Source of the DNA: Glossina fuscipes
Lineage: Eukaryota; Arthropoda; Insecta; Diptera; Glossinidae
Direction: 5' to 3'
NCBI RefSeq assembly: GCF_014805625.2
Contig: NW_023998415.1
Span: 9,977,521-10,041,520, forward strand
Length of the DNA: 64,000 bases
Shown here: one piece after another, positions 17,272-30,869 of the stretch
Position numbering within the stretch: position 1 is the stretch's first letter
Layout of the letters: every line of letters begins with the position of its first letter
Program-made: the position numbers and the translations under genes
The notes under the pieces: model-generated
Database searches by the model: none
Told to the model about the DNA's origin: nothing
Seen by the model: the letters and a program-made list of their open reading frames with translations, nothing else

Positions 17272-20200
17272 TTATAAAATTGTGCAAACTTTGGAACTAC
17301 CAGCTCTCTGCCCATTGATTGGTTGCAAAGCTAACTCATCTTCTTCCGTATAACGTGGCGGTTGATCTGCAATAGTACATAAAAGTGAGTATAAACAAGT
17401 GAATAAATATTCATCTCCTAACCGTCCTCTATGCGCGTTGATTTCTCATTGCGACAAGAAATATTTCTGGATCGCTCTTTTATATCGTGGAAAAATTGAG
17501 AAAGTTTACTTTTTTGCTTGTTTTCCTGATCAATTATTTGCTCCGAGTGCGCTTCTGCTGTCGGGCTAATAGTATTTACTTCCTCTCGTAACGTTGTTTT
17601 ATCTTTAACTGACGCATCTTCAACTTCATTATCAAAAGGGTTGGTTTCGAATGGATTGTTTGCTGAAGGATGGGTAGAATTTGCAGAAGCTGTTGTACGT
17701 TCATCATCCTCATGGCCATTTATTGAGTTCGTTGTTAACTGGCTGTTATTTGATTTGTTTTGATTTTCCGTTACTGCAACTTGCAATTCAGTTTTCACTT
17801 TCTCTTCCTCTTCAAATTGAAAATCTTTTTGGGGTCTTTCGATATCCACCTTATTTCTCTTCCCTAATAGCAAAGAGCTTAAAGTGTTCTTGGCATCTTG
17901 CACTTCGGTGGATATTTTAGAGGTAACACTTCCAACCGCTTGACGTGTGCCATCGGCTGCCTTCTTTAACGCAGAACCCATGGCATCTTTTGCCTCGCTG
18001 GTTGCTTTGACCGCATTGCGGCCGACTTGTTCTAAGGCCTGGAAACCTTCTTCAGTAACTTTTGCTGCGCTATTACCCATATCCTCCACAGATTGGAGAG
18101 CTTCTTCAGCTTTTTTCTTAGAGGTTTCGGTTACCTTATCAATTCCGCTTCGAACTTCGGACGCTGCTCTATTAGCCATTGCCTCCAAAGATAATTTAGC
18201 TTCCTCCGCTTTTAGATCCGTTTTAACCTTATCTTCGACAGCTTCAAGGTCAACGTGTTCCGCCGTTTCTTTAGTTACGGTCCCAATTTCTTTCTTCAAT
18301 TCTTTGCCTTCTTCAAATCTTTGTTCGATTTTGTTTTCCAAATCATTAATCAAGATTTCTGCTTGTTTTCGGATCTCAAAATTCTCAGTATCATCTTTGC
18401 TTTCATCATTAGTGGGTTTGTTTTCAAATTCTACTAAGTAAACTTGCTTTTTCACCTTGGACGTTACATCGATGCCGTTATTAATGAAGCGTATTTCATT
18501 TACTACCATGGCATGATCTAAAGGATCTGTGCTCTCACTAATTTCAACAGTAAGTTTGTCATCATCTTCGGTGGGTGGTGTGGCCATGGATATATTAACA
18601 TTAGGCGCCGACGATTGCACTAAAAATAAACTGATAATGTTATGAATTGATCGCATTGAACAATTAACGAATCTCACCCGCATTTGTAGCTGTTGCTTCT
18701 TTTATATTTTCCAAGCTTTCGACTAAAGCTGGTGAAGTATGTTCCAGACAGTCTTCATTCATCGCTGCTTCGTATGATAAAGTTCGCAAAGGTGTTTTCC
18801 GAATTATACTTTGAGGTGAATCGCTAGCGTTACTATCAGGATAAGGAGTTCGAGGACGCAAAAGTCTTTCTGCGGACGTTATTTTCTTTAAAGTTTTCGT
18901 TGAACAGACACTTTTACACGATTCTACAGAACCGGTTGGAGAATATTTGCTATGTGCATGCGAGTATTCCTCTTGATAATTACCATTTTTAGCTGAATAA
19001 ATGTTCTCTATATCCTCGTAGTTGAAGTTGTTATTATTATTTTCCTTGATATCTGTTAATATGTGGTTATTTGCTGGCGTACTTGGTTTTGAAATTGCTT
19101 TCCTTTTATCCGCTTGCTTGCTAATTTCATTAATGCTTTCCTCCCTATTATTGGTGATCTCATTTGCTACGCTATTAGCAGTCATTAAATTTGTTGCAGT
19201 TATTGGTGCTGCGAAATTTTGTGCCATATATTTTTGTTGATAATCTGAACTTATTGTAGCGAACATAGTCGACGATCTTGGTATACCATGCACCAATATA
19301 TGCCGATCTCCTAAAGTCATATCCACCAAACGTAAATTTTTAAATTTTGATATTTCCCTAAATGTCTTCAAATGATGGCCACTTTCTGAAAATGTTGTAT
19401 AGAATTTATTGGCTTTTGTTAGCACTGCATAAAATGATGTCCCCTTGAGTATCTTCCAAATCGGTCCATTTTCCTCACTGTCGTAATCGTAGAATCGTTG
19501 AAATATTAAGCTTTTAGCTCGAACCGATTCGAAGCTACGGTAAATACTACCGGCATTTGTGACAATAAATACATCGCTGCACTTAGATATATGCATATAT
19601 ATTATTTGCTCATTGGATGAGAGGTTTTTTTTGCAATTCTGTAAATTGTGGAAACACAAAATCGTTTAGATGGCCCGTTAAATATAGATTTCCATTTTGT
19701 GTTAACACCATTGTCGATTCCGGGCCACAGGTAAATTTTTGTACTGGCGATTCTAAGATAATTTCCTGGGGCTTTAATATCGATTCGCGATTTGAAAGAC
19801 CCAATTGATAGGATTTATTTGAACCCCAGCCTATTAATCGTCCGTACGCTAAAAATAGAATTAATCTATAATGTATTAAAGTGTTAAGCCCATTGAGAAT
19901 ATATCCAATTATCGCAATGATTGGCTCTTTTGATCATTCCGACTTCTATAGGATGTGCAGAACTTCAGTGAAGAATAGATTGCACGTACAATTAAGTGCA
20001 AGGGGCTTAGAATGCTAATAAAATATTTTGCAAATAATCAAAAAAAAAAAAAAAAAGCCGGTATTTATCTTGGGCTAAATATAAGACCCCATTCATTTAT
20101 GTGCGATATTGCATTGCGAAATACTATCGTTTCTCCTGTTCTATCGTTTGACACAGCAGTCGTACGTCATATTATAATAAAAAAAATTTTTAATACATTT

Positions 20201-23200
20201 TTCGAATATATTTCAAGAAAAGGTAAAATTGTACTTCTTTTGTTACTTTGCTATGCATCGATTCGTTTGATTTTTGGATTTAAAGAGAGAGGGCGGACTC
20301 GTTTTTCCAGACCGGGAGTCGAGTCGGATGTTCCGCTGATTAAGAATATTTGGCTATGTGTACTATACTATATGTGGTGTCCAACGTGTATAAATGTGCA
20401 TAACAATTATTTTGTAATTCTAACATAAGCGTCTTAGTAGATATAGAATAATTCATCTTTTAAAGATAATATGTAGTAATTTATATCGAAATATTTCCTT
20501 TTAAAGGCCTTTAAAAAATATTTTTAAAACAAATATATTTCACACGCGATTTATGCATTTTTTTACACGTCATGTATACCTTTGTCCAATCACTTCCTAG
20601 TCTTCCCCTCTAAAGTAGCGTTTGTTTTTTCAATTGAAAGCGGTAGGTTAACCTTTTCATGCCGTGCCTTAAATAATCAATAATTATTATTGTCTTTTTT
20701 TAATTTTCATTTTTAAACCTGTTGTATTGTCTATATGCAATTGTCATGTTTGCTCTTTAAAAAAAAAAAATAAAAAAAAAATAAAAAATAAAGAAAGGTT
20801 TTATGCACAATGAAAGCAGAAAATTAAGTATGGAGTGTACTTACATGTCAATACCATGAAATGTTCATTTCCTGCTAAAATGTTTATAAAGTTTTCAGTT
20901 TCTTCATTGTTAGACAAACAGTCATCGAACTTTACCGAAGCAACAGTTAATGGAGATCTTTGCGAAATAATACGTAAACCTTTTAGACTAGAAGAGTTCG
21001 ATGAAACTGCACTTGGCTTAGTAAATATGTTACGACCCGTAAAGAAAATTTCATTAGAATCTACAAAGAAAAAGTCTCATCGTATTATTAATTGCGAGAT
21101 TTTGTTAAAAAGTACTTAGCTTGAACTTACAGGTTAATATAGCGGACCAATCCGTTCCAAAAGCTAAATCAGCTATTTTTAGGCCCAATAATTTTAGAGA
21201 TTTGACACAAGTGGGCTTGATAATGACATCGCCGCTATTATTATTAGTGATATGACTGCTGTTTCGATTAACATTAGCCGCACTGTGACTACCAATGCCA
21301 AGCTGACCATAGTGATTCTCTCCCCAAACAAATAAACGTCCAGATTCTAAAATGAGTAAAAGTGGAAAACAGAATTTTTGTTTTTCCTTCTTACCATTCG
21401 TTCTCTTCTTCTTCTTTGTCTTCTTTTTTTTGTACTATTTTGTGCATTTTGTTTTCATACATTTCAATTTTACAAATAGATTTGATTATGGAAATAGAGC
21501 TTACTACACATGCCCTAACCTTTTTACTTGAATGACAGACCATTCTCAACCATTCTTATTTGGTATGGAAATTATAATGAATATTAATGCAAATTTGGGA
21601 CAAACATAAGGCAATCATTACATGCACAAGGGCTGTTTACATGAGTTGCGTTTATGTGTGTTTATTTTTTAATTTATCTGAACTTTTGTGCTCCCAATGG
21701 AGTTTAAAATGGAATGTCGCTGAAAATATTTGCATCAAAATTAGAAATGCACTGCTGATACAGATACTGATTGAAGGGAAAACCACTGCAAATTTTTCAG
21801 AAAAAAAAACATTTTTTTTATTAGTATAATAGATGCTTTGAACCTTTCAGAATTTATAGAAAAAAAAAATCGTTATTTGGAAGAAATTTTTTTTTGGAAA
21901 TTTGGCGCTTTGCTAAGACTGTAATCAAAAAAAAAAAAAATTCACAAGTCCAACAAAAAATATCTTTATAATAAATCTATTATAATCTATCTAATCTATC
22001 TTTAAAATAAATCTATTCGGAGAAACACGTAGGATATTTTGATCTTAATTTAAAAATTTTTAAATGATCAAAGATTAGCTTCTTTAAATATATGGTTACT
22101 AACTTTGTCGAGTTTTATTATTTGATGACTTTCCCTTCTATCACGGAATAATTTCATAAAAAACGTCTTCTTTTAAATTGTTCGATTGTTCATTTCTCTG
22201 CTTAGTATGGTGAGGGCATCCATCTTTTTTTCTAATTGTTTTCATATATTCCAAGAAGAAACACATCGACGAAATCATGATTAAGAAGATACCTGAGGAC
22301 AACCCTTTTGCCTAGCGTAAAACTCGTTATACTTGTCCTACGGACACTTAAGGTTCTTTAAAAAAAAACGATATATTTACCGCCAAGAAATCGACTAATG
22401 TCATCATTTGAGCTTACATCGAACGAATTTTGTTCCAGATAAAGTTTACTTTTTTCAAAGCCCGAAATATTACTTCGTTGTAGAAAAAATTGCAGGGAAC
22501 GCACTTATAGTGATTTTGGAAAACAAATTTAGGAAATGCTCTTTTCGCTGTACTATGGCATAAATTCTGCTCTACGATCGTAGTTTACTTCGAAAGAATT
22601 AATAAAATCTTCATACTTCATTGCAAAATATTACTTTGATAATAGGTTGATCAAAAACTCGCCAATTAAGAAAAAAAGAGTATTTTGGCTTTTTTCCAAA
22701 TTCTCATATCTGATTCATAGTCCTCTGCAAAGGTGATACAATCAGTTGAACTCTCCTTTACACTTTTCAATATATCCTACGCTACTTGTGGTATAAGCAT
22801 GTGTGCGAAAGAATTTAAGGCGGACCCACCTTTCATTATACCGATCGTTTCAGTATCACATCCTGGATCGATTTATGCAAGTCGATTTGTCTGTCCATGT
22901 CTTCTTGTGTTCAACTTATAGGCTGCAATCGGACGACCATTTTTTCGACCGCTCTCCATATAACGCCTTATTTCGATAAATTGAAAAAATAGTGTAATTT
23001 TCAGAACTGCACGATAAGAATCACCTAAGCAATAATAACTCGACATTCTAAATCGGTTTGAAAACTTAGGTTCGGATAGGGCAATGTTTTGGACCCCCTG
23101 CCCTATAACCGGTGCTACGGAAATTGAATCTTTATATGGTAAAAAGGCCTAATTTTTAATACTTCTTGATGAAAATTCGTTCATAATAATTTAACATGAA

Positions 23201-25779
23201 AATTAGCCTAAACGAATTTGGAGTCAAAGGTCTACATGATTGGTTTCTCGCCCATATAAGGATTTTAGTGAAAAATAAGCCTTTATATGCCAAGAGGGTT
23301 TAATTTTTAATATTTTACGATGAATATGAATATGAATAGTGAATTAATCATAGGGAATTTGAATCACTTAGATCTATTTTTCAGACCACGCCATATATAG
23401 TGCTTCTAATGAAAGCAAAACGGTCTTTAGCGACAACGACTAATTTGTGAGTTCTTATGAGGGAAGTCATTGCAAAATTATAAAATTTTTAACAAGTAAA
23501 TTAAGTTAAATTTGAACCACGTGAGCCGACGTTTTGAGTATGCTCCAATATAAGATATCTCTCATAAAAATTGTGCATTTACATAAATGTAGTATATAAT
23601 TTTTAGTGAATTATTGAGAAAATGAGTGAATAACCGTACTAGGCGAACCGATATAGGGTATCCAACGGTTGACCTTGCCCGATTATAACATTTTTACTTG
23701 TTTTTTTGACAGAAATAGTTTGCGACTTTCTCGTGAGATAAGATGAAGCTGTCGGGATAGGGCATATTGATTGTTAACTTTGTGTGAGTGATCTAATGTA
23801 TGCGTAAATTTTTATAGTTTTGTGTGTTGTAGTCTGTGAGTAATAATCAAAAAAAAAAAAAAAAGCAAAAATTTATTTTTACTTCTGAAAACTGGGGTGT
23901 TCTCAGTTTACTTCATAACGTAAGTCTATCTGTCTTTCGACCGGTTTGGTCCATTTTCAATACCAACGTGCGTACAAGAACTTCCCACGTTTCTGCCAAG
24001 TTTGAAAATTAATTTTTGGCGGCCTGGAACATATTTACAACAGATATTGCACATGCGCACAGACGGATGTACTTAAATTGATACAGCTTTTAATGCTGGC
24101 CAAGAATAAATACATGATGTGGGATGTCTGAAGCTCCCTGTGTGGATGTCGTAAACAATTTCACAAAATAAATATACCACTGCCCATCATTAGTGGCTAC
24201 AAAAAATTACAATATTTGCAAGTGCTCTGCAAATGATTTCAAATTTTGAGTTGTTGTTGTATTATTTACAAGAACTTATATCTACAAAGTTTGAATCCTT
24301 GTTCTGGTTTTGTCCTGACTCGACCGACTTTGCTTTTCGCAAATATTCGGCTTATATACAACCAAGTTACAAGAACCTAATTTCATCCTGACATTTTTGT
24401 GCTAATCCTCTTTCCGTAAATGTTCTGCTAATTCGCCAGTTTTTCGCCAGTTGTCATCTGTATGAGACTGGTAAAGCGTCATGAATGTTTATTTGGCTTG
24501 CCCTTGATTTGTGAGCAAATCGATTAGTTTTCATGCAAACTCAAATCAACAAATTTAGGATTTCCGTAAAAGTATGTAAGGCTGCTAATAGGAAAATATA
24601 TTAATATTCAGAGTTCACTAGAATCACTTTTGTATGTAAGTATGCAAAGCAACAACAATGCAGATAACGAAATCCTTTGAAAGCTATATTCGCTAGAGAG
24701 TCAAATTTCAAGGTCAAAATATAATTTTTGTCTTTCTTTATAAGTATATTGAATAACTATTTTATTTCCATAACCTATTTGTTCAAAAAGTCTAAAATCT
24801 GGTATTACACGCGATTTTCCCTCTTGCAATGATCATGAACGAAAGAGACAAACACATCGGTTATCGTACCTGACGTAAAAGCAAAATAACTTTAGACTAC
24901 AAATATTTAATTTATTGATATTCGTCCCCGTGAACTGGTTTGTTGATATATGCAATTTACAAATTGTAGCGAATTAATTACGTTTCGTTCAAATTATACA
25001 GTTATAATAGTCCGCCAAGCAAAGAGTTGCTTTGTAACGATTTCAAATTATGTAATTATAGTCATAGTGTTGCTGTGTAACTTTTTTCGAAAATTATACT
25101 AAATTAATTTAAAAAGTATTGATCGTAAGAGTTAAGATATGATCGAAGATATCTCCAATATCAAATATGTATTATATGCAATAGTACGGGATACTAAAAG
25201 TCTTTCCAATGCATTTTGTATACATCTTTCATTTTAATTTTAAAAGTTTTTCGAATCATACAATGGAAAGGAAAATTTTATGTAAATAAAATTTTTTAAC
25301 ACTTCATAGCAAAGAACATAAAAAATGCCTTCAAACATTTTGGGTTAAGAGAAAAAGTAACATAAATCTTAACGATCTGCTATAAGATGTAACCTATGTC
25401 ATCGTATTCAAGTAGTCCAATGCCTAGCAATCTACTTTAGTTGTAATGACGGTTACACTTCTCTTTAAAATTCGTGATAATTTTGAGTATGTGGCACCAA
25501 CAAATAATCATTATTCGCGACATGTTATGATTAATTGTAAGTGAAAGTTTCTGTAATCTCTTAATAATCGTCAGTCAGTAATTACTAGTAACATGCGAAA
25601 AAGTCTTATAATTTACATGTAGCTGTGTAACTAGGAACCATAAAAAAAAAAAAAAAAAAAAAAAACACGAAAATTTTACAACAATCTTAAGGGCATGTTT
25701 GCCTACAATATTAAAAAGCGCGCAATTGAATATTTGACCGAAATTACCTCAAATGTTTTTACATTAATTCCATTTTGTT

Positions 25780-25810
<31 letters not shown>

Positions 25811-27960
25811 AATTCTATTAAATTTGTCATTCTTTTCGTAACGGCAATGATTTTGGGAACTTTTAAAGGCTACGTATTCATAATTATAAAATTTGCCTGA
25901 AAACGTGCAAGACATGAATGCGAAGCTGGAGATAAGAATGGTGGAGAAATGTTTCATTTATTAATTAAACACTGGCACCTAGTAGGCTAAACAATAATAT
26001 TATATTAGGTGTTTGCAAAAATTGTAATCAGTTTTTCACTTGAAAAAGTTTTAGTGTCAAAAATCGGTACAATATATATTAAATAAAATATTTTCCATCA
26101 TTTTCTACAACATTTTATAATATTGGTTTGGCAGCGATCCATCATTTCGCACTTCTTCAACTTTGCGGACCCTTGTGCCAGCGAAGTCATGCTGCACCCA
26201 TCTGAACAATTGGTAATCAGGGGGCGCCATATCTGGTCAGTACGCTGGATGTCGCAGAACTTCTCTTTCGACCTACAACAGTGTACTTTGGACAACACTT
26301 GCAACGAGTAACGAATAAATTTAATTTTCAGCCAATTCGTGTCGTCAATTTTAAACCGATGGACCGACCGACCGACCGAATCTAAAACCGACAATTGGTA
26401 TACCCGAAAGTAATGAATTTGACGAAGAATCATTAAAGAAAGAAACATTAAATCGAAAACTGTTATTTTATGTGGAGAGTGTGAAATTCAACCTTTATAT
26501 ACGCTGGTATTTCCCATTTCTTTATCATTTTTACCTGAAAAAGTCGCTGATTAAAATTACCGCAAATATCTAATAGATTCAAAAATTATTGAAAATTCTT
26601 GCGATAAGTTGCAAATAGATTTTTCGTTTGGCCATTTCGATCGTATGGCTTACCAAAATCCCAATTATATATGCATCATAAACATCAGTCGTGTTGTAAG
26701 CGAATGTATACACATTTTTTTAAAGCACTTAGCTTGACTTATATTTTGGCCAGATTAAAAATATTGGAATTAGTAATGTGGGACAGTCAAGAATATAATT
26801 AATATATGTTCAAATAGCAAAATATATTCCATATATCAGAAGACAAAATACAGTTAAGAATAAACTATGTTTTGATATTTGAAAATATTTATATCATCAA
26901 AATTTTTTTTTTATTTGGTCCCCTATCCCTCTGCACTACTGTACTGTACGTAGATTGTTCCGACGGTGAACAGTGCGGTTGAAGAGAGCGGGACCAGTAT
27001 GAGAAAGTTCAGTCCCCATTTGGCGTAAATTTCTTTTATTTTTTCTTTGTAGGACAAATAGCATAGAGGTGGTAGCTATGCGTAAACAACTTAGGACCGC
27101 AAGAGTGTCAGTGGTTTTTGAACTACGCGCCTCAGTCATGAGTATATGAGCGTTCAGACAAGATGCCCGAAAGACTGCATTATCTCTGTTCAATAGGCTA
27201 ATCTTTAATGCTAGTGGTAGTGATTATTAAATCCGTAAACAATTCTATTTTTATGCCTTCCATGGAAATTTCCAATTGTAATACCAAAAACATATCTCAC
27301 AGATTTAAAAAAGTGTAAATAGCCTTGAGTAGGGTAATCTGCAGAGTAGACTAAGCTATGCTCATTTATATGTCCCTACGGCTTATAATTTACGGCGGCA
27401 CTAGGTGAGGTAGTGAACTTAAACTTTATATATATATATATTTATATATATGTCGAGTTTAGCCCACAAAGTTCAAACGAATGCATTTCTCCATACCTTA
27501 ATTATTAAAATATTTTCATAAATTAGGTTAAAGGCACTCTAAGGCAAATATCACTTTCTTGCTTTCTTCTTAATCCGATTTTTTCCTTTTTCCCTTTTTC
27601 TTATAAACATAAGCAATTGTTCTTGAAGACAAATGTTTTTGAGGTGGGTTTGAGGTGACATCGCTACTTTACTTTTTAATGAGAGTAAATAATCGCGTTG
27701 TTGTGAAATATGCTTTATTTATATAATAAAGTTTACAAAATGCAGGTCAAATTCCTTAAAGATTTTGACTAAATACACAATAACGTATCGAAACCTTATT
27801 TAGTAGTGTAATTATTATTACCGCAAATTACTGCACTTTGGTGTGGTCCTGCTATTAGCCTTTTAATGGGATCATTTTTAATGTAAAAATAGCTTTGGGT
27901 GTTTTCAGCTAAATGGGATTTTCCCAGTGTAAATATCGCTCCGGTATTGGGTACATCCAT
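17272..27960 (-). CDS. RPGR-like protein: RCC1 propeller, long acidic tail, CTIL prenylation box
   Basis: Six coding exons join in phase: 27960-27822, 21346-21131, 21060-20845, 19848-18678, 18619-17423 and 17366-17272. They give about 1010 residues once one extra base in an A8 run (19632-19625) is discounted. The N-terminus (NTGAIFTLGKSHLAEN, FYIKNDP, HQSAVI) matches the start of vertebrate RPGR, the ciliary GTPase regulator. RCC1-type blades follow (GRLFVWGENHYGQLGIG, NEIFFTGRN, GRLIGWGSNKSYQLGL) to about residue 375. The rest is a Ser/Asn-rich linker, an acidic region, a repetitive amphipathic stretch (about 690-830) and the C-terminus SSKVCTIL. RPGR's constitutive isoform also ends in CTIL, a geranylgeranylation site bound by PDE6-delta. 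A role at the ciliary transition zone is inferred from family. The exon 5 donor is a weak GTTAGG. Confidence 0.88.
18678..19848 (-). CDS. RPGR-like gene, exon 4, with a one-base frame break
   Basis: The exon starts in frame (S-YGRLIGWGSNKSYQLGL) and reads to FTELQK. The frame then ends at a TGA, while the continuation NLSSNEQIIYMHISKCSD lies in the next frame. The switch falls on eight As (minus-strand 19632-19625). Removing one A restores a continuous frame, and the downstream splice phases then all agree. An assembly indel or a polymorphism is the simplest explanation. Confidence 0.85.
22776..23010 (+). repeat. dispersed repeat family F1, copy 1
   Basis: It shares an ordered set of motifs with three other places in the window: a start like cctacgctacttgtggtata, then ttattataccgatcg, a CTGTCC-rich stretch, cggacgacca and a block around taacgccttat. 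It is diverged from the other copies. Confidence 0.6.
26005..26573 (-). mobile_element. internally deleted mariner-like element with both ends
   Basis: The left end reads ttaggtgtttgcaaaaattg and the right end is its imperfect inverse (ctgattaaaattaccgcaa followed by atatctaa). TA dinucleotides flank both ends (26003-26004 and 26574-26575), as expected for Tc1/mariner insertion. Inside, the minus strand holds diverged transposase C-terminal sequence. It is only 569 bp, so most of the transposase is deleted, and it cannot be autonomous. A related, partly deleted copy lies at 41690-42467. Confidence 0.75.
27822..27960 (-). CDS. RPGR-like gene, first coding exon
   Basis: ATG at 27960-27958 begins MDVPNTGAIFTLGKSHLAEN, and the exon ends at AVIC plus one base (donor GTAATA). 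Joining to 21346 gives AVIC-E-SGRLFVWGE, which keeps RCC1 blade spacing. A longer frame upstream is Lys/Phe-rich and A-rich and looks like 5' UTR; the chosen Met is supported by the RPGR match. The intron to exon 2 is about 6.5 kb. Confidence 0.85.
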
Positions 27961-28751
27961 ATTTGTTACCTTTTTTCCTTTTTTTTTTTTACAATATTTT
28001 TGTTTTTTTTTAAAGATTTTTTGCAAAAATCTTTAGAAACTTTTACGTAATACACTTTTAATTACTCATTAAATTATTAATGTCTTCAATTGTTGTTTTA
28101 TAGAATAGTACGCAAATAATCAGAAGATTATTATTTTCCGATTTGTTATTGATTTCTTAAAAAAAAAATTATTTATTTATTTACTAGGTAGATATACTGG
28201 CCTATTTTCAGGCGTTTTTTTTTGTTTTTTTTAAAGAAAAATAAATTAACAGTTAATTCACATATGTCTTTATATTGTTTTCTTTATGCTTTCCTTTGCT
28301 TTCTTATCTTAATACTGTCGCGTGTATGGTCAATACAACGTCGCTTTTTCAACTGGTCAGTCGGTTGGTTAGTTAAATTAGTTTATGTCCTGCTTCCTAG
28401 CTTAGAACTATGCTAACGTTTAGTTTAGTGTTTACTTGACCGTTCTAACAAACAATGGTAAACTAAAACGGGGAAAAAGGGAAAGAGAAAACTGCAAATA
28501 GAGAAGGAAAGGTAGAGAAAATAGAACATTTGTTGTCCGTGCAATTAACTTGCTTTCTTTTTCATATTTTTCCATGTCCCGTTTCAGTGCTTAGTTAAAG
28601 TTGGTCATTAATTATAAAAATTGTTCAACGCTTTCTGGTTCGTGTTCCCTTTTGGTTTATGATGACATTTTTTTTGTTTTTCTTTTACTTCACTTGATGA
28701 AGGATTTTGACCTTTGCAGTTTATAGGTTAACTTTTATCCCTCCTTCCCCC

Positions 28752-28785
<34 letters not shown>

Positions 28786-30239
28786 CCATATTAAAAGTCT
28801 TTTCAGTTTTAGTTAAATTCTAAGGTTAAATGTTTATTAATGGCAACTATAAGTGCTGTGTAAAAATGGAAAGCAGTAAGAAAATCTTTTGAACAAAAGA
28901 AGTAAGAAAAGTGCGCGTCTTAAGGTATACCAAATATATGGATATATTAAGGTAAATATATTAATGTTCAGTTGGTTTTTTACCGTGCGGCGAAATACCA
29001 AAAAACATCCGTTAGGAACATTGTATGGCATACACTTGTGCCTGCAATCAAATAACGCTTGCATTAATTCTTTATATATCGCCGGACCATTTAAACATTA
29101 TATGCTAAATTTCTCTTGCCGCGTCCACAATTGACTTTGCATTTTCTTATTAGCAATTGAATGTGAGGGTTACGGAACAAATACAAATTTTTTACTTACT
29201 TTAATTATAAATGGGACTATTGGACTCATTTTCATCTCCGATAAACGTTCTCACTTCAGTTCAGACCAATTCATAATTGGGTATAATTTGTCAGAGGTAA
29301 CTCCTACAGTACAACATAAAGAAAAACTAAAAAAAATTTGGTATTTTCACTCATTACTCACAAATTACAACAACAAACCAATTTTTGGGAATTGTTGAAG
29401 GTTCTACAGTAGCTCTACAAAAATGGAAAAGAATGGCTCAGACCGCCCAGGTATCGAATTTTCATTTGCTTCGAGTTTTGCTGTAAGATGAAAGGTATCG
29501 AATGTTTGGTCGCAGCCATCCGAATACCATTTTTTTTTTTTGTTTTGGGGGAAATCTGAACGACTGTAACATGTGTTACTAATTTGTCGTGAAAGTCTTA
29601 TATTAAACAGTTTAATATTTGAGAGAGCACTAGTATCACGAAGTTCTATAAAACGCACCATAAATAACTTTAAAAACAATAGAGTACGAAAATTAAATTC
29701 GATTGTGATCGACAAAGTTTTGTATATCCGCCAGCTTTATTTTAAAGACGATAAAAAAAAAACAAATAAAAAAACTTAATTTTCTTGCTTTATAATATTG
29801 AGTGGGCGTGACTGAGAATGTCTATATAGAAAATATTTTTATAGTGTGTCGGTTGTAGTGTACGAGCAACGGCGGTATATTTATATTCGCGAACGGGAGA
29901 ATGCTTGCTGTACTCTTACACACAGACAGACGGATAGACGAATACGCTTATATCGATTCGGCATTTGATGCTGACCAAGCACTGTGTGAGATCTGTAAAG
30001 CTTCATTCCGGTTGTAGCGGAAGTTTTGACAAACTGAAAGTACTCCCTATTCTTCGTTGATGTGGTATAATAACGTAAGAAATTTTTACTTGGTTATTGC
30101 CGAATCTTTTATATTTATTAAGCTTACTTCGAAAAAAGGAAATTTAGCAAAAGCGAAAAAACAAAATCTCGATATTCTATAATAATATTAGATGGACATG
30201 TCCGGCTTTTTCCATTTTTGTACAGATATTGTAGGATCG

Positions 30240-30610
30240 GAATATAAGCATAAATTTTATACTGTATCTGTTGTAGTTTATTTTTCATGGGCAAAAAAGT
30301 CTTTATTATACAATGGCCGTGCCCGTTGACCAGTTTGGCTTATTCTTAATACCATCCTGCATTGGAAGAGCTTCAAATGTTTCTACCAAAGGCGAGGCCG
30401 ATAGAGTTATTTTTGCAGTTAGGAGAACTTTTGCGACAGAGATTACATAAATGGTCTGACGGACATACTTAAATCAATTCAGAATGCGATGTTGATCACA
30501 AATATATACTTATTTTATTGGGTCGCTGAAGCCTTTTTTTTTTTGCAAGCCTTTGCGTTGCAAACGTTTTGACAAAATGAATGCAACTCCACCTTTCAGT
30601 GATGGGTATA
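30240..30610 (-). repeat. dispersed repeat family F2, minus copy
   Basis: Read on the minus strand it shows the F2 order: a gatgggtata-like start (inverse of tacccatc), cattttgtcaaaacgtttgc, ttgatcaacatcgcattctg, and a CTGTCCG-type segment. It faces the plus copy at 30870 head to head. Confidence 0.6.
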
Positions 30611-30869
30611 AATATGTTTTCTTCATATTTTTGCAGATTGCGTGTGTGTGTAGCGTTAAACAAAGATTTTTTTTTTATATATATTTTCCGTTATCTTCTA
30701 CTATGGGCCGTCAACTTTTAATGGTTTCGATTCAACCTAGTTGAAGAATGCATTTGCGCTTAATATTTCAGTTTTATGTGGCTATGATTAGGTTGTAGGT
30801 TATCACGGATGTTTATAGTTGAGGATTTAAGTGAAAAGTTCTGCTTTAAAAAAACTGTATCCTGTACAT

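Larger units (their letters stand above)
21361..27821 (-). other. RPGR-like intron 1, repeat-filled
   Basis: This intron separates the first coding exon from the rest. It contains an F1 repeat (about 22776-23010), internally repetitive AT-rich DNA (23040-23700), an F2 repeat on the minus strand (about 23920-24150), a 25-bp poly(A), an (AT)n run near 25780 and a mariner derivative (26005-26573). No other gene was recognised. Confidence 0.6.

Noticed and set aside
19605..19640. Programmed ribosomal frameshift in the RPGR-like gene
   Set aside because: The site is a plain A8 homopolymer needing a +1 shift, with no known stimulator; a one-base indel is simpler.
26936..27193. 85-codon minus-strand ORF in RPGR-like intron 1
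   Set aside because: No family resemblance and no splice sites; it may be a fragment of an unrecognised repeat.
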